This document shows positions 9,211-19,101 of a DNA stretch of 64,000 nucleotides, one piece after another. This DNA comes from Pseudomonadota bacterium. GTDB taxonomy: Bacteria; Bdellovibrionota; Bacteriovoracia; Bacteriovoracales; Bacteriovoracaceae. The DNA lies in NCBI GenBank assembly GCA_027487515.1, contig JAIYDL010000018.1, positions 186,001 to 250,000 of the forward strand, in the 5' to 3' direction. The notes below the pieces were generated by a model. That model was given only the letters and a program-made list of their open reading frames with translations. It ran no database searches and was not told where the DNA came from. Numbering within the stretch: position 1 is the stretch's first letter; each line of letters starts with the position of its first letter. A program made the position numbers and the translations under genes.

Positions 9211-10644
9211 TTAAGCGATCGGCAAGACCACCTTAAACGTGGCTCCGCTCCCAGTGGTGCTTTCGAGCAAGAGCTGCCCCTGGTGCTCCTCGACAATGGT
9301 GCGAGAGATAAAAAGACCGATCCCGAGACCTCGGACATTGGGAGCATGAGCGCCGCGCTCAAAGAGCTTAAAAATACTCTCCTGCTTTTCGGTCGGGATC
9401 CCTGGCCCTTGGTCGCTCACCGAGAGGATCACAGAGTCCTCCCGCTTCTCCAAGCGAATGGTTACTTGGCGCGCAGGGGAATACTTCATGGCGTTGGAGT
9501 AAAGGTTATGCAAGACCTGCTCAATCCGGTACCGGTCACAGAACACAGGAGCGTCGAGATCGAGGTCGACGATGAGGTCACACTGGGCGTCTCGAAACAG
9601 CGCTTCGTAGGAGCGCAGGTGACTGCGCACAAGTTGGCCCAAGTCTTCTCGCTGCCGATCCACGTCGAGTTTTCCCGTCCGCATCCGCGTCACACTCAGA
9701 AGATCGTCGATCAGCCGCTGGAGCGCATTCACCTGATCCAAAAGGACAGTGATGTTTTGATGCTTGGGCGGGGAGGGTGGGGCCGAAGACTGGCCAGACC
9801 GAAGGAGCATTTGAAGTTGGAGTTTGATGCTCGTCAGCGGCGTTTTGAGCTCGTGGGAAGTGATGGAGATGAAATCATCCCGGAGTTTCAGCGCCTGGTT
9901 TAAGGAATCTTCAAGCTCTTTCTGTTGACCTATCTCTCGGGAGATCACCACGAGCGAGCGCACGAGCGGGTTCTGGAGCTGATTCACTGCCGTCGCCTCC
10001 ATCCAGGAGTAGGAGAAATCCTTATGCCGGAATCGGTACCGGACTCGAGCGAGGGAGCCATCGGTTGCCCGGAGCTTACTGAGAACCGTTTCTACGGCTC
10101 CCCGTTCATCCGGATGAATCAAATCGTAAATCCTCTTTCCGATGAGTTCCTCTGGCGCATACCCATGGATCCGCTCAGCGGCGCGAGAATTGAAAGTGAG
10201 CTCACCATCTGGAGAGATGAGACTGATGATATCCGGAGAAAGGTCGGTGACGGCAGAGAAGAGAACTTTCCCCTGGCGCTCGGAGCTCACGTCCCGGAAG
10301 CTCCAAATGCGGCCCTGCCAGGCACCATCGATCAAGAGAGGCCTTGAGGTGCGCTCGAAGATACGGCCGTCTTTAAAGGCAATCTCATCGAAGCTCTCCG
10401 TCACAGAATCCTGATACAGGGCACGCACACGGGCGATGAAGGTATCAGGGTCCAGGAGCTGATCTGAGATGAACTGCAAAAGAAGTTGGTCATCGTCTGA
10501 GCTCACGATCTCCGGAGGAATCTTCCAGAGTTTACCGAAGCGCTTGTTGCTAAAGATGACTCGATCCTCACGGTCAACCAGCAAGATCCCGTCGCTGATC
10601 GTGTTGAAGACCGCGTTGAGGAGGGCCATAGCATCCATTTTCAT
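9211..10644 (-). CDS. PAS-PAS sensor histidine kinase
   Basis: Two PAS-like segments (ISDGILLVDREDRVIFSNKRF; LSPDIISLISPDGELTFNSRAAERIHGYAPEELIGK). HisKA DDFISITSHELKTPL. HATPase N/G boxes NLYSNAMKYSP, SDQGPGIP, GLGIGLFISR. Confidence 0.93.
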   Translation of the reverse strand: MKMDAMALLNAVFNTISDGILLVDREDRVIFSNKRFGKLWKIPPEIVSSDDDQLLLQFISDQLLDPDTFIARVRALYQDSVTESFDEIAFKDGRIFERTSRPLLIDGAWQGRIWSFRDVSSERQGKVLFSAVTDLSPDIISLISPDGELTFNSRAAERIHGYAPEELIGKRIYDLIHPDERGAVETVLSKLRATDGSLARVRYRFRHKDFSYSWMEATAVNQLQNPLVRSLVVISREIGQQKELEDSLNQALKLRDDFISITSHELKTPLTSIKLQLQMLLRSGQSSAPPSPPKHQNITVLLDQVNALQRLIDDLLSVTRMRTGKLDVDRQREDLGQLVRSHLRSYEALFRDAQCDLIVDLDLDAPVFCDRYRIEQVLHNLYSNAMKYSPARQVTIRLEKREDSVILSVSDQGPGIPTEKQESIFKLFERGAHAPNVRGLGIGLFISRTIVEEHQGQLLLESTTGSGATFKVVLPIA

Positions 10645-10718
10645 AATTCTTCATCCTACTATCAGCTAAAGATCGTGGAAAGTTAATTTCCGGAGAGGAA
10701 ACATGCTAGAGTAGAGTC

Positions 10719-11186
10719 ATGGAAATCTCGTTTCTTAAGCTCGATGATGCCTCGTTTGAGAGAATCTGGAATAGCATCGCCACTGACGCTGCGGCGGACT
10801 CCTTCCCCCAGCTCCTGAGTGAAACCGCGGAAGCTGAGTGGCGAGACATCAAGGAGAGATGGTCGCGGGTGATGCACGAGATCCTGCTTGATGAGGCGCC
10901 CGTGGGATACATCTTCCTGTCGCCAAAGAAGGATGAAACGGCCCACCTCGGATATGGCCTCTATCGAGAGTTTCGTGGACGGGGCCTCATGCCCACCCTC
11001 GCTCTCGCTTTCCTTGAGGCAGAGCTCCCCCGCTTACGACCTCACATCTCCGCGCTCCAGGCCAGCGCGCTTCCGGAAAACAAAGCAAGCCAGAAAACTC
11101 TGCGCCGGCTTGGCTTCACTCTCATCGGAGAGGTTCAGCAGGACGAGCTCACGTACCTTCGGTTTTCTCGTCTCCTCGACCGCTAA
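10719..11186 (+). CDS. GNAT-family N-acetyltransferase
   Basis: LGYGLYREFRGRGLMPTLALAFLEAEL...RLQASALPENKASQKTLRRLGFTLIGEVQQDELTYLRF. Confidence 0.85.
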   Translation: MEISFLKLDDASFERIWNSIATDAAADSFPQLLSETAEAEWRDIKERWSRVMHEILLDEAPVGYIFLSPKKDETAHLGYGLYREFRGRGLMPTLALAFLEAELPRLRPHISALQASALPENKASQKTLRRLGFTLIGEVQQDELTYLRFSRLLDR

Positions 11187-12183
11187 CCAGGGCCCTCACC
11201 TGTCCGGTCCCAAGGCGCTGAACCTCAAGCATCCGCTGGAAGGGGTCACCCGTGAGCTTCAGGGCCTGGCAAAAAGCTGCTTCGGTTTTAGTTCCAGCGC
11301 TCCGTAGGTGCAGCACTCTCTGCCGGAGCTCCTCGCCTCCGAGTTTTAGTAACCGCTCCTGAGCGAGGTAATGCCGAAACGCGTCCTGCTGGACCGGTTC
11401 CTGATTCTGGGCAAAGAGTTCAAACCGAACTCCCCCTTGAGTGAAGCGGCAGATCAGCGTGGGCCTCTCGTTCACCGACCGATGCTCAAGGAAGAAACCT
11501 GGTCGGAGGCCGTAGAGCTGTTCTAAGTCTTTCGCAAGTGTCCCAAGGTCCGCAGCGGCGAGGAGGACGTCCACGTCGGAACTCTCCAGCGAGAGCCCCA
11601 GCGGGAATGTCCCAACGACGAGCGGATTTTTTGAGCGAAGGTCCCGGAGCACTCCCGCGTCTTGCAGCGCCTCGTGAACACGAGAATTCTCCTCGAGTCT
11701 AATGATCGATTCAAGAGACGCATGGTGGAACTTCACGTTCCGAGGCCCGAGGCAAAGCTCAAGCTCCCGGTTCAGATCTTTAGAAAGTCCCTGCCGGTCG
11801 AAGTTTAGGCCCGGGTAGCGGTCCTGGAGTTCGGTGAAAGAAACGTCACAGACGACCTCCATGTGCTCAAATCCCGTCGGAGTGAGTTTACCTGGTTTCG
11901 GTGCTGGGAGTTCGAGCAGATCAATGACGAACCCTCGGAAGTAGATCGCCTTCTGGAGCTTGAACGTTGCAATGAGGCGGCCGTTCACCGGGGCTTCGAT
12001 GAGAAGATCGCCCAAGTCTTCGAAGGCCAGTTTTAAGGAGTCATACTCTGCGGCGGTGGAGGTGCGGTAGCAGAGATGGTCGATGTCCCAGTGGGCCTCG
12101 GGCCTCACACCAACCTGGGCAAGATCATCGAAGAGGAGTTCAAGGAAGAGAAGAGCTCTGCGCTCGAATTCTATCTGATTCAT
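11149..12183 (-). CDS. YecM-like (VOC fold) domain fused to a DUF4269 nucleotidyltransferase-like domain
   Basis: N-term WDIDHLCYRTSTAAEYDSLKLAFEDLGDLLIEAPVNGRLIATFKL...IDLLELPAPKPG...GFEHMEVV is YecM-like. C-term VVGTFPLGLSLESSDVDVLLAA...FFLEHRSVNERPTLICRFTQGGVRFELFAQNQEPVQQDAFRHY...GTKTEAAFCQALKLTGDPF is DUF4269-like. Start placed at MNQIEF; the track ORF starts at 12243. Confidence 0.82.
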   Translation of the reverse strand: MNQIEFERRALLFLELLFDDLAQVGVRPEAHWDIDHLCYRTSTAAEYDSLKLAFEDLGDLLIEAPVNGRLIATFKLQKAIYFRGFVIDLLELPAPKPGKLTPTGFEHMEVVCDVSFTELQDRYPGLNFDRQGLSKDLNRELELCLGPRNVKFHHASLESIIRLEENSRVHEALQDAGVLRDLRSKNPLVVGTFPLGLSLESSDVDVLLAAADLGTLAKDLEQLYGLRPGFFLEHRSVNERPTLICRFTQGGVRFELFAQNQEPVQQDAFRHYLAQERLLKLGGEELRQRVLHLRSAGTKTEAAFCQALKLTGDPFQRMLEVQRLGTGQVRALVSGRGDEKTEGT

Positions 12184-12250
12184 GGGCCATCCAGAGGAAA
12201 CGGGGGATGGAGATACTTCCCTCTTACGGTCCCCCTTTGTCAACGCTGGA

Positions 12251-13828
12251 TCAGTACACGAATTCTAATTCAAGGGCCGCAAGGTTCCTCTTGTAACTGA
12301 AGCGCTCGTCATCTTTTGAGCGATTATCAGAATGCTCGAGGCGCAGCGTTAATCCGAGTCCATGACCGAGCTTGCGGGAAACGCGCAGCGAGGGATTAAG
12401 GAGGGTCTCGATCCCTCTTTTTTTCCGATCATTGATCGGATCAGAAATGGCCAGAGCCAACCCAGGAGAAAATGAGAGCTTCCGCCACAGCTCTGGCAGG
12501 ATCCAGTCCCCTCGATACGTTTGAACATTGGTGCTAAAGCTTTCATCATTGACTCGAATCCGTTCGTACCCGGCGGTCAGAAGAATCATACTTTTACTTA
12601 AGGGCACCGTCTGCTCAAGAGTCATACCCTGGGCGGTGGAGCTCGACTTGGGGAGGTAGCTTTCAAAGTTCCGCCGCCGCAGCCGGATGACCGTATCTCC
12701 GGCGGCAAGGATTCGAAACTTTTCGCCGATTCCAAACACATGAGCACGGGAACTAAAGTCGAACTTCTCCACACCGTTCACGTCGCGCTCGGAGTGGTTG
12801 AAATCGTACTCGAAAAGAAACGCCGCCGGCCGTGAAAAGAAACTGTGCTCATGGGTTCCACGGAGGGCGGGTGCCACGAGGTAGTTGTCATTCCGGAAGA
12901 TCTCCGGAGTCCGATTAAAATAGTGGGTCACGTTTGTCCGAAACTCCGGCGAAAGAGAGATGAAATCCTTGAGGTAAAAAGTGTAGCGTGCGAAGACTTC
13001 GGCGCGGGAGAAAGCGGAGCCCTGCCGCGCTTCCGAAATGGTTGTTTCCTGGGGGGTGAAGGTGACGTTCGTATCGAACCCACCCTCCAGTGCCGCGCGC
13101 AGGAAATACGGCGGAAGCAGCGTGGGTCGGCCGTTCCTCAGTTGGAAGAGGACCAGGTTGTACTTCTTTTGCAAGGCCAGAATTTTTTTCTGGGCCTCTG
13201 CGGCCAGCGGGGACGCCGGATCCATCTTGGCCACCGCCTCGTACCTCGGAATCACCTCGCGTTCGATCTTCCGAAAAACATCGCTCCCTTCTTCTGCGAC
13301 CTCGAGCTCGAGGTCCGAGAGCTGGAGGGCCGCGGCCTGGTGAGTTTCCTTGGCGTCGGCGTCAGCGACGCCGCTCACGGCCTCCCAGGCCAGCCGAGCG
13401 TCCTCTCTGAGGTCTAGCTCTCGGGAGATGTGACCTATGTAGTAGAGACTGGTTGAGACTTTATACTTCAGCCGCACCGATTCCATGAATTGGACCTTCG
13501 CCTCCGCGAGCAAGGAGGCCCCGTAGTAGGCCTGGCCAAGCTCGTACGGAAGGTCATCGGAGCGGTAAGCGTGGGACAGCGCCTGTTGGAAACTCTCCAC
13601 CGCGGACCCGAAATCCTGAAGCCGCGAAGCCGACAGACCCTTCCAGTAGTAAAGGAAGCCTTTACGAGTCAGGGGGATCTCTGCCCCGTTGAGGGCCTGT
13701 TTTATCTTATCCAGAGAGGCCTGGTACTTGCCGCGGAAGAAGAGCTCCCGGGCCTCCTCCTCGATGGGAGTCACGGCCAGAACGGGAGTGAAACAAAAAA
13801 GGAGGAGCAAGAAAAAACTTAGGTTCAT
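12251..13828 (-). CDS. TPR-repeat protein with C-terminal outer-membrane-like beta-rich domain
   Basis: Signal peptide, TPR units (GSAVESFQQALSHAYRSDDLPYELGQAYYGASLLAEAKVQF), then alternating beta-strand segments ending in ...ALELEFVY. Confidence 0.75.
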   Translation of the reverse strand: MNLSFFLLLLFCFTPVLAVTPIEEEARELFFRGKYQASLDKIKQALNGAEIPLTRKGFLYYWKGLSASRLQDFGSAVESFQQALSHAYRSDDLPYELGQAYYGASLLAEAKVQFMESVRLKYKVSTSLYYIGHISRELDLREDARLAWEAVSGVADADAKETHQAAALQLSDLELEVAEEGSDVFRKIEREVIPRYEAVAKMDPASPLAAEAQKKILALQKKYNLVLFQLRNGRPTLLPPYFLRAALEGGFDTNVTFTPQETTISEARQGSAFSRAEVFARYTFYLKDFISLSPEFRTNVTHYFNRTPEIFRNDNYLVAPALRGTHEHSFFSRPAAFLFEYDFNHSERDVNGVEKFDFSSRAHVFGIGEKFRILAAGDTVIRLRRRNFESYLPKSSSTAQGMTLEQTVPLSKSMILLTAGYERIRVNDESFSTNVQTYRGDWILPELWRKLSFSPGLALAISDPINDRKKRGIETLLNPSLRVSRKLGHGLGLTLRLEHSDNRSKDDERFSYKRNLAALELEFVY

Positions 13829-13832
13829 AGAG

Positions 13833-15095
13833 CTATTTTGTCACACTAAGATTCAGTCGTCCCTCAGTCTTTTGAATGATCGACGTCGTCTGATCAATGC
13901 CCCCGGAAAGGGGTGGCAGAGGTCTCGGCAGCGTCGAAAGGTCCACCTGCGGGGGCTTCGCCAACGCCGCAATTCCCCCTGGGTTTTGCGTCGCCATCGC
14001 CGCGACTTCTCTGAGCGATGGAGTGGAGGCAGAGATCACGGGGCTGGGTTTCGGTAACTCGACCGTCACGACCTGTCCCGAAGCTGTGGTCACAGAGAGG
14101 AGAATGTTGCCTTTGGCCGTGATGGTGATATTTTCTGGAGGGACAAAATCACCCGAGGCAGAAACTGTTCCGTCTCCCGGGGCCGGAATGAAGGACTTGG
14201 AGATCGGATCGTAGACGGCGTCACTCGCCGGGGGAACCACGGTCCCGGTATCGAGGTGAAGGAAAGAACCGTTGGCGGGCCTTACCCTTCCTTCTTCGAC
14301 GAATCCCCGAGCGTCAGCGCCCGAACCAGCGGCATCCAAAGAGTTCGCTGCGAACTCGCTCTGAAGTGCGGGGGCCGCAGATGCGACGGTCTCCCCGGAG
14401 AGGCCGGGGGGAACCACCGACCGCTTCCCCTCATCGGCGACGCTCGCCGGAGACCGGGTAACCTCAAAGTTCTCATTGCTCTCGAGGCGCTCGAGCTGCT
14501 TAAGGTTCAGGACGGCCGGAACCGTCGGAGGCCCTGCGTCGACTCCCACCGTCGAGAATTCCCCTGGGGCAATGCGCACTCCCCGGTCGACGACCTCGTC
14601 GAGATCCGCGGGATCATTTCCGGGAGAGAATTGGTTAAATGCGACTTCTCCCTCAAAAAGAATAACTGACGTGTTCTCGGGATTCACGTTAACTAGAAAG
14701 TCCGTTCCCCGAACCCCCATCGCCGAGGTCTGAGTTTTTATGAAGAGCTTCGAGCGGTTCTGGTCCCGTTGCTGGAGGTAGTCTTTGGAGACCTTGGATC
14801 GGATCTGGCCCTTAACGAGATCGATGATGCCAGCGTCCTTCCCACTGAATTTCTCCACTCGCATTTCCGACTTCGGGGCCACCACCATCTGAGAGGCGTC
14901 CTTGAACACGAGCTTCACGACGCTCTTTTCACCGGTGCGGATAACGGCCCCTTCGTCGATCTCTGTGCCCTGAGCGAGTGCGGTTTCTACCCCCGCGAGC
15001 ATCGTCGTGACGGATCCCTTGACCAGCACCGCGCGGGCGACGGGACTCGCGATGGCCGCGAAACTCAGAAGCAAAGTGAGAAGGATTGGGATCAT
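13833..15095 (-). CDS. FecR-domain periplasmic protein
   Basis: Signal peptide, then VKGSVTTMLAGVETALAQGTEIDEGAVIRTGEKSVVKLVFKDASQMVVAPKSEMRVEKF, IDLVKGQIRSKV, FLIKTQTSAMGVRGTDF. Confidence 0.88.
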   Translation of the reverse strand: MIPILLTLLLSFAAIASPVARAVLVKGSVTTMLAGVETALAQGTEIDEGAVIRTGEKSVVKLVFKDASQMVVAPKSEMRVEKFSGKDAGIIDLVKGQIRSKVSKDYLQQRDQNRSKLFIKTQTSAMGVRGTDFLVNVNPENTSVILFEGEVAFNQFSPGNDPADLDEVVDRGVRIAPGEFSTVGVDAGPPTVPAVLNLKQLERLESNENFEVTRSPASVADEGKRSVVPPGLSGETVASAAPALQSEFAANSLDAAGSGADARGFVEEGRVRPANGSFLHLDTGTVVPPASDAVYDPISKSFIPAPGDGTVSASGDFVPPENITITAKGNILLSVTTASGQVVTVELPKPSPVISASTPSLREVAAMATQNPGGIAALAKPPQVDLSTLPRPLPPLSGGIDQTTSIIQKTEGRLNLSVTK

Positions 15096-15249
15096 GGGAC
15101 TCTCCTGCAGACCCTATCGACGGCATCATTTGCCGGGATGAGTCCGGGGCCCGGGCGCCGAGGACGGGGGAAAAGATTTCCTCTCGAGAAGGCTCCTTTC
15201 CCGGCCGATACGGAAGCATCTCGGCACACGGAGGCGCTGTCTGAAACTC

Positions 15250-18200
15250 ATGCTTTTTACCATTCTCTGTATCCTCGCATCGGCCTGCAGCGGAAGTAAG
15301 CGCTCCCTCAAGCTCGAGGTCAACCGCCAGTTTGCCACGGGGAATGAGACGTTCGACGGAGGACTCTTCGTCCATGGGAAAAGTTCGACGGGAAAGGAAT
15401 TCTCCTTCGCACTCGCTGACCAGACCACCGCGGGGATCACGCTCGACTACGGCACCTGGGATATCCGCGTCGTCGGCTGGGACAATAGTACGGAGGTCTT
15501 CGAGGGCGACGTCCTCTGCGCTTCAAAGCAGATCACCTTCTCCGAAGATAACCAGCTCGAGGAAATAAAAGTCTCCAACGAGGCCTGTGACCAGAACATC
15601 TTCGCCGGGGCCGCGTACCGGTTAACGACCCCTTCCGCGACCTTCCGTGAACTCGAAGTGGTCACCTGCGGCGCACTCTACGACCCCACGACTCCCGTGT
15701 CCCTTCGGTCGCCGGGGTCGCTGATATCACTCTTCTGTAACGACTACCCCAAAGCACTCCGGAAGATGGCGAGGGCCCTCACCGTCTCCCTCGACACCGT
15801 AAGACCCGATGGCTTCCGCGAGAGCGGCCTCACCTCCAACTGCATCCCGGCCGAAGAAACTCCGACGAAAGAGATCCTGACGCTCAAACGGATTCCGACG
15901 AAGATTCCGGTGACGATTCGTCTCTATGACACCGTCGACTGCGACGAGGAAGATCTCATCGATTCGTTCCGCTTCCCCGAGGGGATCGAAGGAGGAACCT
16001 CCCGCGAGGCCCTTCGGTTTGACCATCTCCTCCATCCCGCACTTGCGAAGCTCGCACTTCCCATCACGAGCTCCCAGAGAGCGTCCAACTTTCTCGGGAC
16101 CGAAGGACCACTCCTCCGCTGCGACAATAACACCAAAGGCTGCGTCGGTCTCGGGTCAACCTTCGGCGCTGACTACATCCTCGAGCCCGCAACTCCGAGC
16201 TTCATCCGCATTCCGGAGAGGCTTGACTGCGACACTCTGTTGTTCACGGCCATGGATGCAACCATACTCAATGCGTGCCAAAGTAAAGGCGCTGAAACCT
16301 TCCTTTTGATCACTCCGGACACTTCACTCACGGAAGGGGCGGGGTCGGCGTTCGACATTGACGGTCAACCGTACACCTACGTCATTGGCAACGGGTTCTT
16401 AAAATCACTGCGTGAACTCGCAGCGATCATGAGCCTCGATGACGCCGCCGAAGCCCAGGATTCGTTCGGAGAAAATCCTCCCGAGCAGACCGAAGACATC
16501 GGTCTCTCAGAGGTGGAGCTCTTCCTCTCCTCGGCCGGGATCTCCGGTCTCTTTTGGGATCAGCGCTGCACGACGACCCCTCTCCCCCGGGCGATCACCA
16601 GAGGCTTAACTCGGATGGAGGATGGAGAAGAGAGAGCTTACCAAGTCACACTCCGCAACCCTCCAGCAGGACTCACCATGCCCGCCTATCTGGCCGTCGC
16701 CGCAAACCCCGCCAACCCAATCCCGGCGGCGGTGTTCAACCGGCGCTTCGTGGTCCGAGAGGTGATGCCACCCGCGCTGCTTCGGACGAGGGTCGTCATC
16801 GACGTCGCCTGCGACAACGTTGAAGTCGTGGACCTCACCGGCACGTCCAACATCCGGATGGGGCGCTTTGAACGGCAGAAAGACTTCAGCGAGGAAGGAT
16901 TCGAGCTGTTCGAGCAAAACCTCGTGTTTTGGAACACCACGGATCAGCAGAATGCGCGCTACGAGCAGTTCGTCCGGCGGCTCGAATCGGACTCCGAGTC
17001 GGGCACGATTTTGCGAGACCACACCCGCTACATCCGATCGCAGAAACTCCCCGATGCCGGAACGAACCATTCTCTGGTCAAGGCCCTGAGTCTCAGTTAC
17101 TTGTTCGAACGAGACCTCGTCGATCCCGAGGACCCAGCGGATGACCTTTACTTCGAGGACTTCGCCCACGACGAATACGCCCTCGCCCCTCCGTATGTGA
17201 CGAAAACGAAGACCGGGTTCGCTCCGCAAAACTTAGGCTACCGAGGCACGTTCACCCAGCCGGTGTTCAACGAGGAGCTCTCGGAGCTCAGGTTTCAAAA
17301 CTTCAACCCTGGCCGAAGCCTCGTGCGCATGGCCGATGGCCGCTTCGTGCACTCTTACTCCCGGGCCAGCGGATTCCTCCACATGGAATACTTCAATGGG
17401 ACGACGAAGGTGGAATTCGATGATCCAATGGCGCCGGAGGAAGTCTGGGTCGGGCTGAGCCCGGATGGCACCCGCGCCATCGTCATCGCCACAGAGCTCA
17501 ACGTCATCCGCACGTATGTTTACGATTCGGGCTCCGGCTGGGTCAAAACTCCCACGGACTTATCGAGCGGAAACATCATCGACCGGATCCGCGGGGAGAT
17601 CGACAACACCGGGAGCTACCTCATGGGTTTCTATGACGATGGCCTCTTTAGCTACGCCGCAGGGACGAGTGGAACCCCCGCGACGGTGATCGAGATCCTG
17701 AACCAATTCACAGACCCGAACGACCTCATCGAGAAATTCTCCATCGTCACCTCCACCGAGGGATTCTTCTTCATTTTGTACCGAACCTACTTCGACGGGG
17801 GATCACTCTACGAGCGAACCATCGCCAGCTGCAAACTCCTCATCACCACCTCTGATTGTACGAATCTAACGGAGCACTATGAGAGCACCGATGACCTTCT
17901 CATGGTGACCAAGCTCTCCGCCGAGCGGGCGGCCAACGGCACGGACTTCGTGATTCACGCGGTGGCAGAAGTCGATCCGACTCTAAAAGATGCCATACGA
18001 GTGGAAGTCGACGGGACCACGGGCGTTGGTGTGCCCACCGTCACAGGACTGAACTTGAACTTTGTCTCTGACTCGGTCTTCCATTTTCCGAGCGAGAATC
18101 AAGACATGAGCACCGGAGCTTCAGGAACCCCAGACGTGACGATCGACGTCCCCTACATCTCCGGCGGGGCCGCCGGCCTCCCTCTTACCTTCCGCGCTCT

Positions 18201-18261
18201 TGATCCCAACACGTTTTCCGGTCGGTTTACTCCGCCGGCAAGTTTCCGGGGAACGAATTAG
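15250..18261 (+). CDS. Large (about 1003 aa) surface or periplasmic lipoprotein, unknown function
   Basis: Lipobox MLFTILCILASACSGS, long uninterrupted ORF, several Cys, repeated beta-rich segments. Confidence 0.8.
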   Translation: MLFTILCILASACSGSKRSLKLEVNRQFATGNETFDGGLFVHGKSSTGKEFSFALADQTTAGITLDYGTWDIRVVGWDNSTEVFEGDVLCASKQITFSEDNQLEEIKVSNEACDQNIFAGAAYRLTTPSATFRELEVVTCGALYDPTTPVSLRSPGSLISLFCNDYPKALRKMARALTVSLDTVRPDGFRESGLTSNCIPAEETPTKEILTLKRIPTKIPVTIRLYDTVDCDEEDLIDSFRFPEGIEGGTSREALRFDHLLHPALAKLALPITSSQRASNFLGTEGPLLRCDNNTKGCVGLGSTFGADYILEPATPSFIRIPERLDCDTLLFTAMDATILNACQSKGAETFLLITPDTSLTEGAGSAFDIDGQPYTYVIGNGFLKSLRELAAIMSLDDAAEAQDSFGENPPEQTEDIGLSEVELFLSSAGISGLFWDQRCTTTPLPRAITRGLTRMEDGEERAYQVTLRNPPAGLTMPAYLAVAANPANPIPAAVFNRRFVVREVMPPALLRTRVVIDVACDNVEVVDLTGTSNIRMGRFERQKDFSEEGFELFEQNLVFWNTTDQQNARYEQFVRRLESDSESGTILRDHTRYIRSQKLPDAGTNHSLVKALSLSYLFERDLVDPEDPADDLYFEDFAHDEYALAPPYVTKTKTGFAPQNLGYRGTFTQPVFNEELSELRFQNFNPGRSLVRMADGRFVHSYSRASGFLHMEYFNGTTKVEFDDPMAPEEVWVGLSPDGTRAIVIATELNVIRTYVYDSGSGWVKTPTDLSSGNIIDRIRGEIDNTGSYLMGFYDDGLFSYAAGTSGTPATVIEILNQFTDPNDLIEKFSIVTSTEGFFFILYRTYFDGGSLYERTIASCKLLITTSDCTNLTEHYESTDDLLMVTKLSAERAANGTDFVIHAVAEVDPTLKDAIRVEVDGTTGVGVPTVTGLNLNFVSDSVFHFPSENQDMSTGASGTPDVTIDVPYISGGAAGLPLTFRALDPNTFSGRFTPPASFRGTN

Positions 18262-18264
18262 GGC

Positions 18265-18984
18265 CTAGGGAACCGGACGAAGATCTCGGGTGTCCCTTGG
18301 GACCTTGCGAGAGGGCGGCGAAGGTCTCACCTGAACGCCGATCCCATGGGGCCTCATGTGCGCAATCTCGAATTCCCAGTCCTTCGTCTTTTTCCGAAGG
18401 TTCGTGAGGTGAGTGTTGAGAGTTCCCTTTAAGACAAATTGCCCAGGCCAGACCGCATGGAGGAGGGCCTCACGAGACACGAAGCGCGGGTGATCGCGAA
18501 GAAGCTTCTTAAGAATTTTAAACTCCGTGAGCGTGAGCTCCAGAGACCGATTTCCGAACTCCGCACGAAGATTCTTGAGATCCAAGGTGAGGGCCCCGAA
18601 CTTAAAAAAATTCCTATTCGCTCGCCAAAAAGCGATCTTACTCTCGAGCCGAACTACAATCTCTTCCCTCCCCATCCGCGGGACGAGAAGATCATCGCCT
18701 CCCTCCGCGAAGACCCGACCCATGAGACTCTCGGAAGCCTCGTCGGAGGTGAACACCACCGGAGCCCCGTTGAACTCATCGTGACTCCGGAGCCGGCGTG
18801 CGAAGTCAAATCCATCGCAAGTTTTTGAATGAACGGTGATCAAAAAAAGATCCGCGCACACGAAGGCAGCGTCGTCTGGATCGAGCCGACAGACACGATG
18901 AAAGTCGAAGACTTCCTGAAGCAAAGAGTCATAGCGGTGGTGGCGATGGTCATCCGCATCGACCAAGACAATCAATGGTTTCAT
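18265..18984 (-). CDS. OmpR/PhoB-type regulator with degenerate (pseudo-)receiver domain
   Basis: N-term receiver-like fold. C-term winged helix LTLDLKNLRAEFGNRSLELTLTEFKILKKLLRDHPRFVSREALLHAVWPGQFVLKGTLNTHLTNLRKK. Confidence 0.85.
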   Translation of the reverse strand: MKPLIVLVDADDHRHHRYDSLLQEVFDFHRVCRLDPDDAAFVCADLFLITVHSKTCDGFDFARRLRSHDEFNGAPVVFTSDEASESLMGRVFAEGGDDLLVPRMGREEIVVRLESKIAFWRANRNFFKFGALTLDLKNLRAEFGNRSLELTLTEFKILKKLLRDHPRFVSREALLHAVWPGQFVLKGTLNTHLTNLRKKTKDWEFEIAHMRPHGIGVQVRPSPPSRKVPRDTRDLRPVP

Positions 18985-19101
18985 AAGTTACTTTATTCTA
19001 TACAGAATATTTTAAGAAGGAAGCTTAAATACAAGAAGCTTTTTACAGGCCGGAAGGAGATGGACTAAGATTTACCAGTACGGACCTTCAAAGGATTGAT
19101 C

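Noticed and set aside
9184-9903. 239-aa plus-strand ORF
   Set aside because: Antisense to the histidine kinase catalytic domains.
12845-13417. 190-aa plus-strand ORF
   Set aside because: Antisense to the TPR/barrel gene; no recognisable motif.
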